A stretch of DNA of 64,000 nt from Roseiconus lacunae (GCF_008312935.1 NZ_VSZO01000007.1:353173-417172); one strand, 5' to 3'. Positions 19,394 to 29,166 are shown, counted from the first letter of the stretch. Notes: generated from the letters alone by a model not told the origin. A program made the numbers and translations.

Positions 19394-20020
19394 ATGACTT
19401 CGAAACACATCGTTCTGATCGATTTCGAGAACGTCACTCCCACAAGTCTCGACGGACTGAAAGAAGTACCACTATTGGTTCTGGTTTTTGTCGGCGCCAA
19501 ACAGACAAAAATACCGTTCGAGCTGGCGTTCGCATTGCAAGGGATGGGACACGCCGGCCGCTACGTTAAGATTTCCGGCAGTAGCAAAGACGCACTTGAC
19601 TTTCACATCGCGTTCTACATCGGCGAACTTTCGGTTGCACATCCCAACGCGCGATTCTTCATCGTTTCAAAAGACGGTGGTTTCGATCCTCTGATCGAAC
19701 ACTTGGCAGAGCGTAAGATAGACGTCCGACGCGTTGTAGACCTAAAACACATCGGCAAGCCAACGCCGTTGGCCGAAGACATTGACGATGAGGCGTTGGT
19801 GCAAGCTTTAGTTGAACGGCTTCAATGTAGTGTCAAATCCAGACCGAGGACAATCGCGACGCTCTCAAACTGGGTTCGCTCGACCATCCGAACGTTAAGC
19901 GTCAGCGACACTGCTCGACTGCTCCGGCGATTGAAGACGGAAGGCTATATCCGGGTTAACGAGAACAACATTGTCTACCAGCTTCCTTCGGCGGACGATA
20001 ATTCCGACGCGCCTTTTTAG
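19394..20020 (+). CDS. NYN/PIN-like domain protein (putative ribonuclease)
   Basis: Seen: from ATG 19394 the protein is 208 residues and begins MTSKHIVLIDFENVTP, the acidic first strand (Asp, Glu, Asn) typical of NYN/PIN-type nucleases. Further acidic positions occur in SSKDALDFHIAFYIGEL and in the second strand FFIVSKDGGFDPLI, matching the usual metal-binding set. The C-terminal ~65 residues look like a small helical, winged-helix-like domain (ARLLRRLKTEGYIRVNENN). Known: similar short proteins with a PIN-like domain plus a C-terminal helical domain are widespread and uncharacterised. Inference: a metal-dependent RNase acting on its own; no antitoxin partner is visible next to it. An upstream TTG would add 26 residues that lack family features. 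Confidence 0.75.
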   Translation: MTSKHIVLIDFENVTPTSLDGLKEVPLLVLVFVGAKQTKIPFELAFALQGMGHAGRYVKISGSSKDALDFHIAFYIGELSVAHPNARFFIVSKDGGFDPLIEHLAERKIDVRRVVDLKHIGKPTPLAEDIDDEALVQALVERLQCSVKSRPRTIATLSNWVRSTIRTLSVSDTARLLRRLKTEGYIRVNENNIVYQLPSADDNSDAPF

Positions 20021-20180
20021 TAGCTCCCCCATCCATAGCCCGAATGCATTCGCGGCGGACATGTTTCGCCTATCGCTGCCCACACCGCCGCCGGACGATG
20101 TCAAGCAATCGGCTTCGGAGTCGATTCACCGTGATTCTCTGTTTTGAACGGAGCAGTCTACGTTCTCTGGGAACAACGAT

Positions 20181-21527
20181 TCAGTTTCGACGAGTAACAT
20201 CGTCACTTAGCATGGCACGCTCCCGGTCAACATATTCGGGAAGAGTATCACGCAGAATCTCGGCAATTTCTCGTCGAAGATGACTCGACAGATGATCGTA
20301 TTCGTCGGAACGGTTTCTTCCATTCAAGATCGCGGCTAATTTCGTCAAAACTTGGTGCCGGGCCACGTCTGGTATTCCAGCGAATGCATCCGAGTGAATG
20401 AGGTAGCTACACGGATACTTTAACAATCGAGTGCTCAGATCCAGTTCGCGAAGCGTTCGCCCCTGAGAATCTCGTTTGCCTCGCGATTGAAATTCTGTCG
20501 AAAAACTCGTGGGGCCCGACACCGGATCAGTCAATCGAAATTCCTCGCAGAACAGCAAGTAGTAAAGCAAGTCATCCGTGACCGCATCGATGCGTCGCTT
20601 CGCGCTATCACTGACAAACCCTTCCGGACGCTCGAGCAATTCGTTCATTTGAAACGATTGATGGAGTGCTAGACGAGTTTCGTAGTTTGCCGCCGCGATC
20701 GCATTGTGCATCTGAGTCTGATGCTCCAATACCATCAGCGCCACGATGTCACTGTGCGGTGTCAGATAAACATCGGTCCGGAAGTGATCCGACAGATCGA
20801 GCACACCAGCACCTGCGTCGCGATCAAATGTCGTTTCGTCTCCTTTGCAAATCGTGTTTCCCATGTGACGCATTTCACCATGGGATCCCGTGACGTACCA
20901 ACCTCCCCAGCGTTCTTTGAAAGGGCTGGTGTGATCGGTCGTGAATGTCCCACTGCCAAGCTTTGGGCGACCTGCCGCATCAGGAAAAACACTTCGAACC
21001 AAGTAGCCGGGGATCCCCTGAGTTCGACTCGACGCGTGACAAGAGAGGCAGCCACCTTTATCGCGTACAAAACGTGGTCTTTTCTCCGCGTCTTGTTCAA
21101 GCGTGTAAAACGTCGCCCCCTGCTTCGCGTCTGTAGCGGCGATCTCGATCACGTCCCCCCGTTGGCAGTACCCTACGTAGACATCGTCGTTGAAGTACAG
21201 AGCCCGCGGTCGGCGTGGCGAGATTCTCGAAAGCTGCAAGCTGGTCTTTGAAAACACCAACGATTGTGAGGACAGCGGCACCTCGAGCTCTTTCAGCAGT
21301 GATTTCAGATAGCCGTACTGCGGATCGTAATCCAGCTTGACGTCACCGCTTTGCAAACGTGATTCAAGCTGTGCAACCCGATCATTGACCTTTGCATTCA
21401 GGTAGTCGATCGGTTCCCGTTCGTACGTCACGCGTTGTGCCATCGCGTGTGGCTGGCAGACAAACCAAACGTAGGTCGAAGCCAGGATCACGGCGTTAAA
21501 CCATCGGCAATTCAGGTGAAACAACAT
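20181..21527 (-). CDS. Secreted CxxCH (c-type haem site) protein of unknown family
   Basis: Seen: start ATG 21527 is chosen because it gives a proper signal peptide (hydrophobic segment, cut near PHAMA). The open frame extends to 21593, and ATG 21587 is an alternative. A single haem-attachment motif CLSCH lies about 160 residues in, within GGCLSCHASSRTQGIPGYL, and is followed by conserved-looking LRSVFPDAAGRP-like and GGWYVTGSHGEMRHMGN segments. The rest is mostly helical. Known: a domain with this CLSCHxSxxTxGVPG pattern recurs in planctomycete exported proteins without a described function. Inference: a periplasmic monohaem electron carrier or oxidase subunit. It is convergent with the PIN-like gene and has no partners nearby. 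Confidence 0.75.
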   Translation of the reverse strand: MLFHLNCRWFNAVILASTYVWFVCQPHAMAQRVTYEREPIDYLNAKVNDRVAQLESRLQSGDVKLDYDPQYGYLKSLLKELEVPLSSQSLVFSKTSLQLSRISPRRPRALYFNDDVYVGYCQRGDVIEIAATDAKQGATFYTLEQDAEKRPRFVRDKGGCLSCHASSRTQGIPGYLVRSVFPDAAGRPKLGSGTFTTDHTSPFKERWGGWYVTGSHGEMRHMGNTICKGDETTFDRDAGAGVLDLSDHFRTDVYLTPHSDIVALMVLEHQTQMHNAIAAANYETRLALHQSFQMNELLERPEGFVSDSAKRRIDAVTDDLLYYLLFCEEFRLTDPVSGPTSFSTEFQSRGKRDSQGRTLRELDLSTRLLKYPCSYLIHSDAFAGIPDVARHQVLTKLAAILNGRNRSDEYDHLSSHLRREIAEILRDTLPEYVDRERAMLSDDVTRRN

Positions 21528-21593
21528 CAAACACTGCCAAGAGATTTCGGTGAGCGTGCGGGCGAACGGTTGACCGCGAGCGTGCATCAACAA

Positions 21594-22316
21594 CGGCGAA
21601 AACCAATCTCGCTATTGTGCACCCCAGTGTATAGGTTAGGCAGGACAGTGTCAAGAAAGCGTGCAGCCGGGGGACTCAGTGATCATTGTGTTTGAGGGGA
21701 TTGCCAGCGACTTACCGAAAGCAAGATACTCGTCAAACGCCCCCGGGTCCGCTGGCTTCGCGACTCGCACGAAAGGTCGTCAAGGAATTTGAGCCCGCCA
21801 CGCAGACACAGCCACGTGGTGCTTCGCTAGACTAACGATCTAAGCGTTTGAATGGATGCGATAGGCGTCATCCGGTGGCCAGTGCTTCGTTCCATCTCAA
21901 AATACGATTTCGGCTCATCAGCCAACGGGCGTTCGCCCCGGTTACTACACCGAGACCCTGGCTAACGCCACTCGGTTCATCCGAATTTCAAACGTTGACG
22001 GGGCGCTAGTGCCGCGTCTGCATTTGATGTTTGGAAACGTCCCGTCGGCTGATCTGAGCGTCAGCTATTGAAAAAAACACCCGTGTCGGTTGATCAACGC
22101 AAAACCGGCGGAATACGGTATACGCCAACCACCCCGCTTTTGTTGACGATCATTGAATTAGCGCGACGTTATCGCCCAAGTTCAAGTAGCATTGCCCGAG
22201 CATACGCGCGTCGGTTGACGCCCCGCCCGCGAAGTCCCGTTCTTGACGGAGCATTCGCACAAGCGATTTGATAAAAACGATAAGCAACTGATCTCCAATA
22301 CTCTTTCGGAATTACC
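21594..22316 (+). other. Intergenic region, 723 bp, with a palindromic repeat
   Basis: No convincing gene; the short frames lack start signals and homology cues. It contains a complete palindromic repeat unit at 21914-21981 (see separate entry). The sequence just before 22317 (GATAAAAACGATAAG) is A-rich and may hold the promoter of the sulfatase gene. Confidence 0.5.
21914..21981 (+). repeat. Dispersed palindromic intergenic repeat, copy 2
   Basis: Left half CATCAGCCAACGGGCGTTCG then CCCCGGTTA; right half ACCCTGGCTAACGCCACTCG then GTTCAT. The two halves are imperfect reverse complements, giving a long hairpin. Same family as 11641-11710, 24124-24174 and 33186-33288. Confidence 0.65.
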
Positions 22317-23870
22317 ATGCAGTCTAGCACCACCACAACGGCTTTCGTCCTGTTACTTGCTTGGATGATGCACGCGCAACTGACGACGTCGGCGGCGGAG
22401 ACACAGCCCAATATTATGGTGTTCCTGGTCGACGACATGGGGATGATGGACACCTCCGTTCCAATGCAAGTCGACGAGTCGGGAAATCCCAAACGTTATC
22501 CGTTAAATGATTTCTATCGGACGCCATCGATGGAGCGTTTGGCCAAAACGGGGATTCGGTTCAGTCAATTCTATGCGATGAGCGTCTGCTCACCGACTCG
22601 ATCGAGCATCATGACGGGGCAAAATGCGGCGAGGCATAGGACGACAAACTGGATCAACCCACGAGTCGATAACGCCGGCGAAAATGGCCCGCCGAATTGG
22701 AATTGGAAGGGACTCAAAGAAGACGACGTCACGCTGCCGGGGTTACTGCGAAGTAAAGGCTACACAACGATTCACGTTGGCAAAGGACACTTTGCCCCCA
22801 GCGGTCACGTCGGCGAAGATCCGAGCCGTCTAGGGTTCGACATCAATGTGGCCGGTGCCGCGTTTGGTGCACCGGGCAGCTATTACGGTGAAAAAAACTA
22901 TGGTGCCCTAACCAAACGCTCACATCACGCAGTTCCACACTTGGAACAGTATCACGGCACAGAAACGTTCTTAACCGAAGCGTTGACGATCGAAGCTAAA
23001 AAGCGCGTGAGTGAGACGGTCGGTAAGGGCGAGCCGTTCTATCTGTATTTCTCACACTACGCAGTTCACGCTCCCTTCGAAACGGACCCCCGATTCTTGG
23101 AGCACTATCAGAATTCGGGTAAATCCAAACAAGCCCAAGCATTTGCTACGTTGATCGAAGGCATGGACAAGTCTCTTGGTGACATGCTCGACCACTTCGA
23201 GGCATTGGGAATCGCCGAAAATACTCTCGTCGTCTTTCTGGGAGATAACGGTACTGACGCACCGCTCGGACATCAACACGAAGTAGCCTGCGCGGCACCG
23301 TTGCGTGGAAAAAAGGGAGCACATTACGAAGGTGGAATGCGGGTTCCGTTCATCGCGTCGTGGGCGAAAAACGATGACGCGAATGCGTTCCAAAAACAAC
23401 TCCCCATCCCTTCGGGCAAAATTCAAACGCAAGTTGCTAACGTGACCGACCTATTCCCAACGTTGGCAAAGCTGACCGCTGTTTCGGTGCCGGAAGGGCA
23501 TACCATCGATGGGTTTGATTTATCGACCCTGCTAACTGGCAAACAAGACTCGTCGCGTCCGGAGCAGTTTTTGATGCACTATCCACATGGTGTGCATCGC
23601 AGTAACTATTTCACGGTGTGGCGTGATGGTGATTGGAAAGCAATCTATCATGCACTACCGGAGAAATTCGCCAAAGAGAAGCGAGTTCAAAGTGAAAGTC
23701 ACTACCAGCTTTTCAATCTGGCGGACGATCCGTTTGAGCAAAACGATCTGTCCGAATCACACCCCGAGGTGCTAGCGAAAATGATTACTGAGATGGCCGA
23801 CCAGCTTGAAAATCACAACGCAGTCTATCCGGTAGATGACAACGGAAACATGTTGAAGCCAAGCTTGTAA
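22317..23870 (+). CDS. Secreted type I sulfatase with CSPTR formylglycine site
   Basis: Seen: 517 residues, ATG start. A signal peptide (about 1-25, cut near TSAA) is followed by PNIMVFLVDDMGMMD with the metal-binding Asp pair. The canonical formylglycine signature is CSPTR with Cys at residue 91 (SVCSPTRSSIMTG), followed by HVGKGHFAP, FYLYFSHYAVHAPF and VVFLGDNGTDAP with the distal metal ligands. Known: type I sulfatases split sulfate esters after Cys-to-formylglycine maturation. Inference: an exported polysaccharide sulfatase. It is unlike the first sulfatase of the window in sequence layout, so the substrates probably differ. The N-terminal region contains a small insertion (DESGNPKRYPLNDFYRTP) usual in this planctomycete subgroup. 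No damage is seen. Confidence 0.94.
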   Translation: MQSSTTTTAFVLLLAWMMHAQLTTSAAETQPNIMVFLVDDMGMMDTSVPMQVDESGNPKRYPLNDFYRTPSMERLAKTGIRFSQFYAMSVCSPTRSSIMTGQNAARHRTTNWINPRVDNAGENGPPNWNWKGLKEDDVTLPGLLRSKGYTTIHVGKGHFAPSGHVGEDPSRLGFDINVAGAAFGAPGSYYGEKNYGALTKRSHHAVPHLEQYHGTETFLTEALTIEAKKRVSETVGKGEPFYLYFSHYAVHAPFETDPRFLEHYQNSGKSKQAQAFATLIEGMDKSLGDMLDHFEALGIAENTLVVFLGDNGTDAPLGHQHEVACAAPLRGKKGAHYEGGMRVPFIASWAKNDDANAFQKQLPIPSGKIQTQVANVTDLFPTLAKLTAVSVPEGHTIDGFDLSTLLTGKQDSSRPEQFLMHYPHGVHRSNYFTVWRDGDWKAIYHALPEKFAKEKRVQSESHYQLFNLADDPFEQNDLSESHPEVLAKMITEMADQLENHNAVYPVDDNGNMLKPSL

Positions 23871-23961
23871 ATCGCTCGCCGATTTAGAAACCAAGTTTCA
23901 AAGATGTCACAAGTGCCTAACTTCATTGGAGCATGCTCGACCAAGTCATCAGCAGACGGGC

Positions 23962-24124
23962 GTTAAACAGATAAACGCGAGTCTTTGGATTTAAGTATCT
24001 GGATAACACATTCCCGCTTGGGGGAAGGGTCGGACGAACAAACGCCCGGAGAGGGTGCCCTCTCCGGGCCTGAGAGCCCGACTTTGCAATGACTTAAGCC
24101 GAATCACTCGTGTTCAACTGCCTA
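23962..24124 (+). repeat. MITE-like dispersed repeat, copy 2 (diverged)
   Basis: Aligns end to end with 11743-11916: AACGCGAGTCTTTGGATTTA at the left, TTCCCGCTTG and GGGTCGGACGA in the middle, CCTCTCCGGGCCTGAGAGCC, then TGACTTAAGCCGAATCACTC with CGTGTTCAACTGCC at the right. Compared with copy 1 it lacks about ten bases around the third palindrome. The terminal inverted repeats are still visible. It lies directly next to a palindromic repeat at 24124. Confidence 0.7.
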
Positions 24125-24174
24125 GCCCCGGTTATCGCAACCAAACCGTGGCTAACGCCATGCGGCTTATCACC
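24124..24174 (+). repeat. Dispersed palindromic intergenic repeat, copy 3
   Basis: AGCCCCGGTTATCGCAACCA followed by AACCGTGGCTAACGCCATGC and GGCTTATC. It is nearly the same as copy 1 read on the opposite strand. The remainder up to 24385 (about 210 bp) shows no gene. Confidence 0.65.
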
Positions 24175-24385
24175 AATCCAGATGTTGATAAAGGCCTCGT
24201 GGATCGTCCAGAGTAAACCGTTCGGGGCAGATGACCAATTGATGTCTGAGAGTTTGTAGACAATGTCGATTGTCAATTCCTAAGGTCGAGTCGGTCAAAG
24301 GCGTTCTCCGCAGGGACTCCTTGCATTGTACTGCCGCAAAGGGAACACTGTTTGTTACGGCCCACCCAAACACCGTCGGTAGCAA

Positions 24386-25426
24386 ATGACAAACTTCGAT
24401 CTTGGAAAAAACCCCGCAACTGACCCCGCCCTATTACTCCGGTATCGCGATCGGCAATACGCAGCCGATTTGATGGCAGTTGCGATCCTCAAATTGAATC
24501 TGTTTTCGTGGATCGATGCCCAACAAGTCGTCTCGACGAAGCAAATTGGTTCTGAATTTGGGTTGGCCGAACGTCCTTTGGATGTCTTGCTTACACTCTG
24601 CCGTGCCGGAGGCTGGGTCACAACCGAAGCTGATCAACACCGGTTGACGGAGCTTGCTGAAGAACATTTGGTCGATTCGTCACCCTACTATCTAGGCCCT
24701 TATTACGAACCGATTGTCGAATCCCCGATCGCCCAGGGGTGCTACCAAGTTCTATCCCGTGATCGTCCGGCGAACTGGCAGGCTAAAGATGATTCCAACG
24801 ATTGGCATGAATCGATGCTAGATGAATCGTTCGCAAAAGGCTTCACGGCGTTGATGAATTGTCGTGGCGTCGCAATGGGCCAAACGCTTGCTTCGGCGGT
24901 ACAGCCTTGGCTGTCAGATGTCACGACAGTTTTGGATATCGGCGCCGGATCTGGAATCTATACCTCGACGTTGCTCGCCAAGAACAATCAACTTTCGGCA
25001 ACGATCTTCGAACAAACGCCCGTCGATAAGATCGCCCACGCAGAAATAGTTCGGCACGGGATGGGAGATCGAATCAAAATCGTTAGCGGGGACATGTTTA
25101 AAGACGCATGGCCGACCACGGATTGCATTTTGCTTTCGAACGTATTACACGACTGGGACTTTCCGGCGATACGAGCGTTGATCCAGAAGTCGGCAGAGAC
25201 ACTACGATCGGGCGGAAAAGTCATCGTGCACGAAGCGTTTCTAAACGATGCCAAAGATGGGCCTTTGCCGGTCGCCGAGTACTCGGTCTTGTTAGTCAAC
25301 ATCACTCAAGGCCGTTGTTACAGTCCGGCTGAGTACACTGCGATTTTCGAAGAGTTTGGTTTTCGGTGCGATCCCTACAAAGATACAATTGCCGACCGTG
25401 GTTTCTTCGTCGCGACAAAACTTTAG
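24386..25426 (+). CDS. SAM-dependent O-methyltransferase (Methyltransf_2 type)
   Basis: Seen: 346 residues, ATG start. An N-terminal winged-helix/dimerisation domain (about 15-100; SEFGLAERPLDVLLTLCRAGG) precedes a class I methyltransferase domain with the SAM-binding loop LDIGAGSGIY at 183-192, the acidic strand end in KIVSGDMF, and LLSNVLHDWD followed by LRSGGKVIVHEAF. Known: this two-domain layout is that of small-molecule O-methyltransferases (hydroxyindole, caffeate, or tetracyclic antibiotic types), which methylate phenolic hydroxyl groups. Context: single gene, with the WGR protein starting 23 bp downstream on the same strand, so co-transcription is possible although no functional tie is apparent. 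Substrate unknown. The type III PKS cluster lies 35 kb away, so no direct link is claimed. Confidence 0.88.
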   Translation: MTNFDLGKNPATDPALLLRYRDRQYAADLMAVAILKLNLFSWIDAQQVVSTKQIGSEFGLAERPLDVLLTLCRAGGWVTTEADQHRLTELAEEHLVDSSPYYLGPYYEPIVESPIAQGCYQVLSRDRPANWQAKDDSNDWHESMLDESFAKGFTALMNCRGVAMGQTLASAVQPWLSDVTTVLDIGAGSGIYTSTLLAKNNQLSATIFEQTPVDKIAHAEIVRHGMGDRIKIVSGDMFKDAWPTTDCILLSNVLHDWDFPAIRALIQKSAETLRSGGKVIVHEAFLNDAKDGPLPVAEYSVLLVNITQGRCYSPAEYTAIFEEFGFRCDPYKDTIADRGFFVATKL

Positions 25427-25449
25427 ACGATCATTCATTGGATTGCTAA

Positions 25450-26658
25450 ATGTCAACATTCCCGATTCCGGCATCCGGGCGTCTGACCAACATCGAAAAG
25501 AATTCGTTTTGGGATTGGTCTCTTGATGGAAAGTCATTGACAACAGTCTCCGGAAAACTTGGACGCGACGGGAGAAAGACGACAAAGAAACATCCCTCCG
25601 AGGAAAAGGCGGCAAGCGATCTGGAGAGCAAGCATTTCAAGAAGCTTCGCGAAGGTTTTCGGCACTTACACGCCGAAAATCCTGGCCCAATTGCACTGCA
25701 GACTTTTTTCGCCGCACACTATACGGGGTTCATGAGTTTTGATCTTCAGAGCGAACGAAATGAACTCGCCGCATGTAGATCTACGCAGGCAGATCCAGCG
25801 TCTTGCGAGATCGTCGTTCTGGATCCTGAGTCAGGTAGTGAGACTAAGCTAGTCTCTCTTGACGTATCCGACGTTTCCTGCCTGCGTTGGCATGACCACC
25901 GAATTGTCTTCCAAGCCGATGATCGTGTCTCAGTGTTGGATATCGAAAGCCAAAAGATCGACAACTTTGGAAAAGGAGGCGTTTTCCCGCATTTCGAATT
26001 CGACCTTCAAGCCGGGCGACTTTTGTCATCGCGGTCAGGAACGTCGGGGCCGATCATCGCAGTCGATGAGCTATTGACTGGTCAGACCTTGCTTGAAATT
26101 GATGCAAGCGAACAAGAACGCGTGACAGATCATCACATTCAGCACGTCGGCGCGCTCGCGCCATCTGGAAAGCTGGTAGCAATCTGCCGTCAGAAAGGCG
26201 AGATCGAGATCTACAACTTGGATGATGGAACGAACACAATCATTCGTGGCGACTTCCCCTGTGTCAGCAAACTTCAATTCCACCCTTCCGGCGAATGGAT
26301 CGGATTGACTGAACACTACGGCGACTGGAGGTTTCGCGTGTGGTCGCTGAGTGATGGCCGCGAAGACAGCCGGTTTAGGGAACTACAGTTTCGCTTTTCA
26401 AACGGCATCCCACGTCCAACGTCCTCCTGCTTTGATTTTTCCTTTTCTCCCTCAGGGAAGCTACTCGCGCTTCGGGACAATGGCTGGATTCAAATTCGCG
26501 ATTTCCATAATCAGAAAGAGCTCTATCGAATTGAGCAAAATCATGTGGTCAGAGATACCGGAACGTCTGGTTTTAGGATCCATTATGTAGCTGACGGACG
26601 TCTCGTCACTCGAACAGATCGAGGCGTTTTGACGGTGTACCCTCCGCACTCGATCTAG
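25450..26658 (+). CDS. WGR-like domain fused to a beta-propeller
   Basis: Seen: 402 residues. Residues about 18-72 (FWDWSLDGKSLTTVSGKLGR, GRKTTKKH, EEKAASDLESKHFKKLREGF) follow the WGR pattern: aromatic strand, GxxGRxG-type turn, then the helix with EKA and the final GF/GY. The WGR residues themselves are changed to KLGRDG. The remainder (about 88-402) shows repeated strand blocks of WD40/propeller type, for example LLALRDNGWIQIRDFHNQ. Known: WGR domains bind nucleic acid ends in PARPs and occur in bacterial MolR-like proteins; propellers scaffold interactions. Inference: a cytosolic nucleic-acid-linked scaffold or sensor. No enzyme motif is visible. It starts 23 bp after the methyltransferase gene. 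Confidence 0.65.
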   Translation: MSTFPIPASGRLTNIEKNSFWDWSLDGKSLTTVSGKLGRDGRKTTKKHPSEEKAASDLESKHFKKLREGFRHLHAENPGPIALQTFFAAHYTGFMSFDLQSERNELAACRSTQADPASCEIVVLDPESGSETKLVSLDVSDVSCLRWHDHRIVFQADDRVSVLDIESQKIDNFGKGGVFPHFEFDLQAGRLLSSRSGTSGPIIAVDELLTGQTLLEIDASEQERVTDHHIQHVGALAPSGKLVAICRQKGEIEIYNLDDGTNTIIRGDFPCVSKLQFHPSGEWIGLTEHYGDWRFRVWSLSDGREDSRFRELQFRFSNGIPRPTSSCFDFSFSPSGKLLALRDNGWIQIRDFHNQKELYRIEQNHVVRDTGTSGFRIHYVADGRLVTRTDRGVLTVYPPHSI

Positions 26659-26724
26659 CCAAATACGAACCATCAAACCAGCAGTTTCAAACGATCGAGA
26701 CCAGTCGATCGATTCATTGCTGAT

Positions 26725-29166
26725 TCACTGCGGTTCTCGGTACCGTTGCACTTGCTCTCCCACCCGTTCGTCATCGGGCGGATGGACTAGCATTAAAAAC
26801 GAGGCACGCTTGCCCGCTTCCTGGACATCACCCGATTCGTAAATCCACTTGATCGCATTAATTTTTGCTTCATACCATCGCTCGCTTCGTAAGGGTAACG
26901 AGGTAGCGACGCGTTCGGCGAGCTGGGCCGCTGTTTTTTTGGCGAATGGGTTTTCTGACTGAGACAACAGCCGCATCGCCTCTTCGACGGCCACGGAATT
27001 CACCCCCGTTGTCATAACGATCTTTGCGATCGAATTGATTGAAGCTTGATCTTCGGAAAGCCAAAATTCTACTTTCGCTCGTTGCCATGGGGTCGCGTTG
27101 GGCCATCGCTGCAACTGTTTGGCAATTGCTCGAACGAACGTCGAACCAGTTGATAGATCTCGCTCCAAACGCCATCGGGCCCGCTGAAGTCGCGACTCGG
27201 TTACATCCGTGAATTCTAGATGGCCTTGCCCAAGGGTACGAAGATTCCAGATCGCATCAACCAACGGATCCGTTGAGTCACTGTGATCCGTGGTTTCAAC
27301 GTTTAGTTGTTCGGGATTGTCGAAGAGAAGTGCCGCAAGCGGTAGCACCGTCGATACTAGCTGCGGATTCTCCGCTGCGATTTCACAGGTCGCCTGACTG
27401 AGTGATTTCAATGCCGACTTTGATTGATCGTTTGGGAGCCCCTTTACCAATTCAAACCACATCGACTCCACCAGATTGCTTGACGTCGCATCTTTACGAA
27501 GCGTGAACCACTGGAGTGCAAATTCCGCTGCGTCACGATCGCGACCTGACTGCTTGTAGATGTTGCAAAGCCAGCTTGCGATTGCAGGAGTTTGATCGGC
27601 ACCGGGCCACGTTTGTGAAATCTCTTGCAAGAGCGTTTCAAGTTCAGACACTCGAACCGCGTCATCAACGTTTGAGACAGGCTTGGAAAGCAAGAGTGCC
27701 GCCTGAGCAGCAAGATCGAAAGCCCCTGATCCTTCAGAGTTGTCCAGTGCGATTGCGCGTAACGTTTCGGCAGCATGACGAGAATCGCCGTCCTTAATTG
27801 CCGCCGCTGCACTCTTCGCAGCTAACTGAATAGCTTCTGCCCCGTTGGCCACTTCCGCGGCGTTCCGTAACAGCTGTGCCGCTTTATCAAAGTCACCTTT
27901 GCGTAGCCAATCCTCACCTTGGGCGGCAAGGATCGACGCTGACTTCGTCTGCTCGGTAGAGTCCGTGGGGCGTTCCGAATCAAGACCTTTCAGACGCCGG
28001 ACGATGATCGTTTCTGCTCGACGTCGTGCGAAGGCTCCGCCCCGTTCTTCGATGTGACGCAACCAATGACCGGCGGATTGCCCCGACGAATCTTCTTCGA
28101 GAAGCATGTCCAATTTCACAAAGTCCATTTCCGATGACGTGACATTGGATTGCCGAGAGTAAAACGATTCAATCAGCCGCTTTGCTTGACTGACCTCGTT
28201 GCCTGCCAATTTGATTTTCGCATCCAAGGCCAGCAACGCGGGGGACGCTTGATCGTCGGAAAGATCTTTGAGTTGCAAGAAATTGCGGCGAGCCCCTTCA
28301 ATGTCGCCACTACGGAGCAACGCATCGACATGCAGTTTTCGAGCCGTGACCTTGATTGGTGCATCGTCAGGCAACCTTTCCAAGGCAGACACTGCGGCAG
28401 TGACGGCATTTGCCGCCGCACTCGCATAGTCTGGTGTGCCAGGCGGAAATAGTTCTGTCTGTAAGATGGCGAGCGCAACTTGTCGAATTGATAACTCTCG
28501 CCCCAGTCGCTCCCATTGGTCGGCGGAAATTCCCCGTGCCTCTTGTCTCGTGGCATCGTTTGCGATCGCCCAATTGTCATTCGCCAATTTCTCAAGTGTC
28601 ACGCAGGCACGCTGTAATTGGCTAACCTGGCGAAGTAACGTAGCCGTATTCGTTTCAGACTGTGATGAGACAGAGGCGACGATCATCGCCACGCGGAGGA
28701 TCCGATAGGACGCTGTAATTTTGTCCGCGGTTAGAAACTCTGCCGCTTTAAAATCAGGATTCGCCTTAAGAAATTCATCGATCGACGCAGTAGCATTCTC
28801 GAGACTTTGTTTTAAACGCTCCGCCAGTTCAGAGCTGCGCCCCTCATAGAGTGACGCGGCCTCTTTTTCTGAACGAACGATCGCAAGTTTTCCGATCCAG
28901 CGAGCATGCGAAACGGATGCCACGGGGGATTGCTTTCCAACCCGTTCACAAAACCAGATCGCGTCATCAAGCCTCCCTGCTTTTACCAGTGAGTTGACGA
29001 CGTCCTCGTTCAGTCGATCAGTTTCACGTTCGATCGCAGGCAAATCTGCCTGCAGAAATAGCAGACCAATCAGGCTCCAAGTCCGTAGCGATGAAAGGGT
29101 AAATGATGGTTTCAAGTCCAAGTGATTTCTACAAATATTGAAACGCGTTGCAGATTTGATGATCAA
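26725..29166 (-). CDS. Large exported alpha-helical repeat (TPR-like) protein
   Basis: Seen: 813 residues from a TTG start. No in-frame ATG gives a comparable N-terminus, and the N-terminal hydrophobic segment (about 28-45, LIGLLFLQADLPA) looks like a signal peptide. The rest is a succession of helical pairs rich in Ala, Leu, Asp, Glu and Gln (for example EDWLRKGDFDKAAQLLRNAA and HARWIGKLAIVRSEKEAA), consistent with degenerate TPR repeats. No catalytic motif. Context: it begins 23 bp after the stop of the BatA-type VWA gene on the same strand, so it is the last gene of the DUF58-VWA operon. Known: planctomycete DUF58/VWA clusters often end in such repeat proteins. Inference: a periplasmic scaffold for the VWA membrane protein. 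Confidence 0.75.
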   Translation of the reverse strand: MIIKSATRFNICRNHLDLKPSFTLSSLRTWSLIGLLFLQADLPAIERETDRLNEDVVNSLVKAGRLDDAIWFCERVGKQSPVASVSHARWIGKLAIVRSEKEAASLYEGRSSELAERLKQSLENATASIDEFLKANPDFKAAEFLTADKITASYRILRVAMIVASVSSQSETNTATLLRQVSQLQRACVTLEKLANDNWAIANDATRQEARGISADQWERLGRELSIRQVALAILQTELFPPGTPDYASAAANAVTAAVSALERLPDDAPIKVTARKLHVDALLRSGDIEGARRNFLQLKDLSDDQASPALLALDAKIKLAGNEVSQAKRLIESFYSRQSNVTSSEMDFVKLDMLLEEDSSGQSAGHWLRHIEERGGAFARRRAETIIVRRLKGLDSERPTDSTEQTKSASILAAQGEDWLRKGDFDKAAQLLRNAAEVANGAEAIQLAAKSAAAAIKDGDSRHAAETLRAIALDNSEGSGAFDLAAQAALLLSKPVSNVDDAVRVSELETLLQEISQTWPGADQTPAIASWLCNIYKQSGRDRDAAEFALQWFTLRKDATSSNLVESMWFELVKGLPNDQSKSALKSLSQATCEIAAENPQLVSTVLPLAALLFDNPEQLNVETTDHSDSTDPLVDAIWNLRTLGQGHLEFTDVTESRLQRARWRLERDLSTGSTFVRAIAKQLQRWPNATPWQRAKVEFWLSEDQASINSIAKIVMTTGVNSVAVEEAMRLLSQSENPFAKKTAAQLAERVATSLPLRSERWYEAKINAIKWIYESGDVQEAGKRASFLMLVHPPDDERVGEQVQRYREPQ

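Noticed and set aside
22068..22271. 67-codon open frame before the second sulfatase
   Set aside because: Starts with a run of repetitive residues, lacks a ribosome site and ends inside the promoter region of the sulfatase gene.
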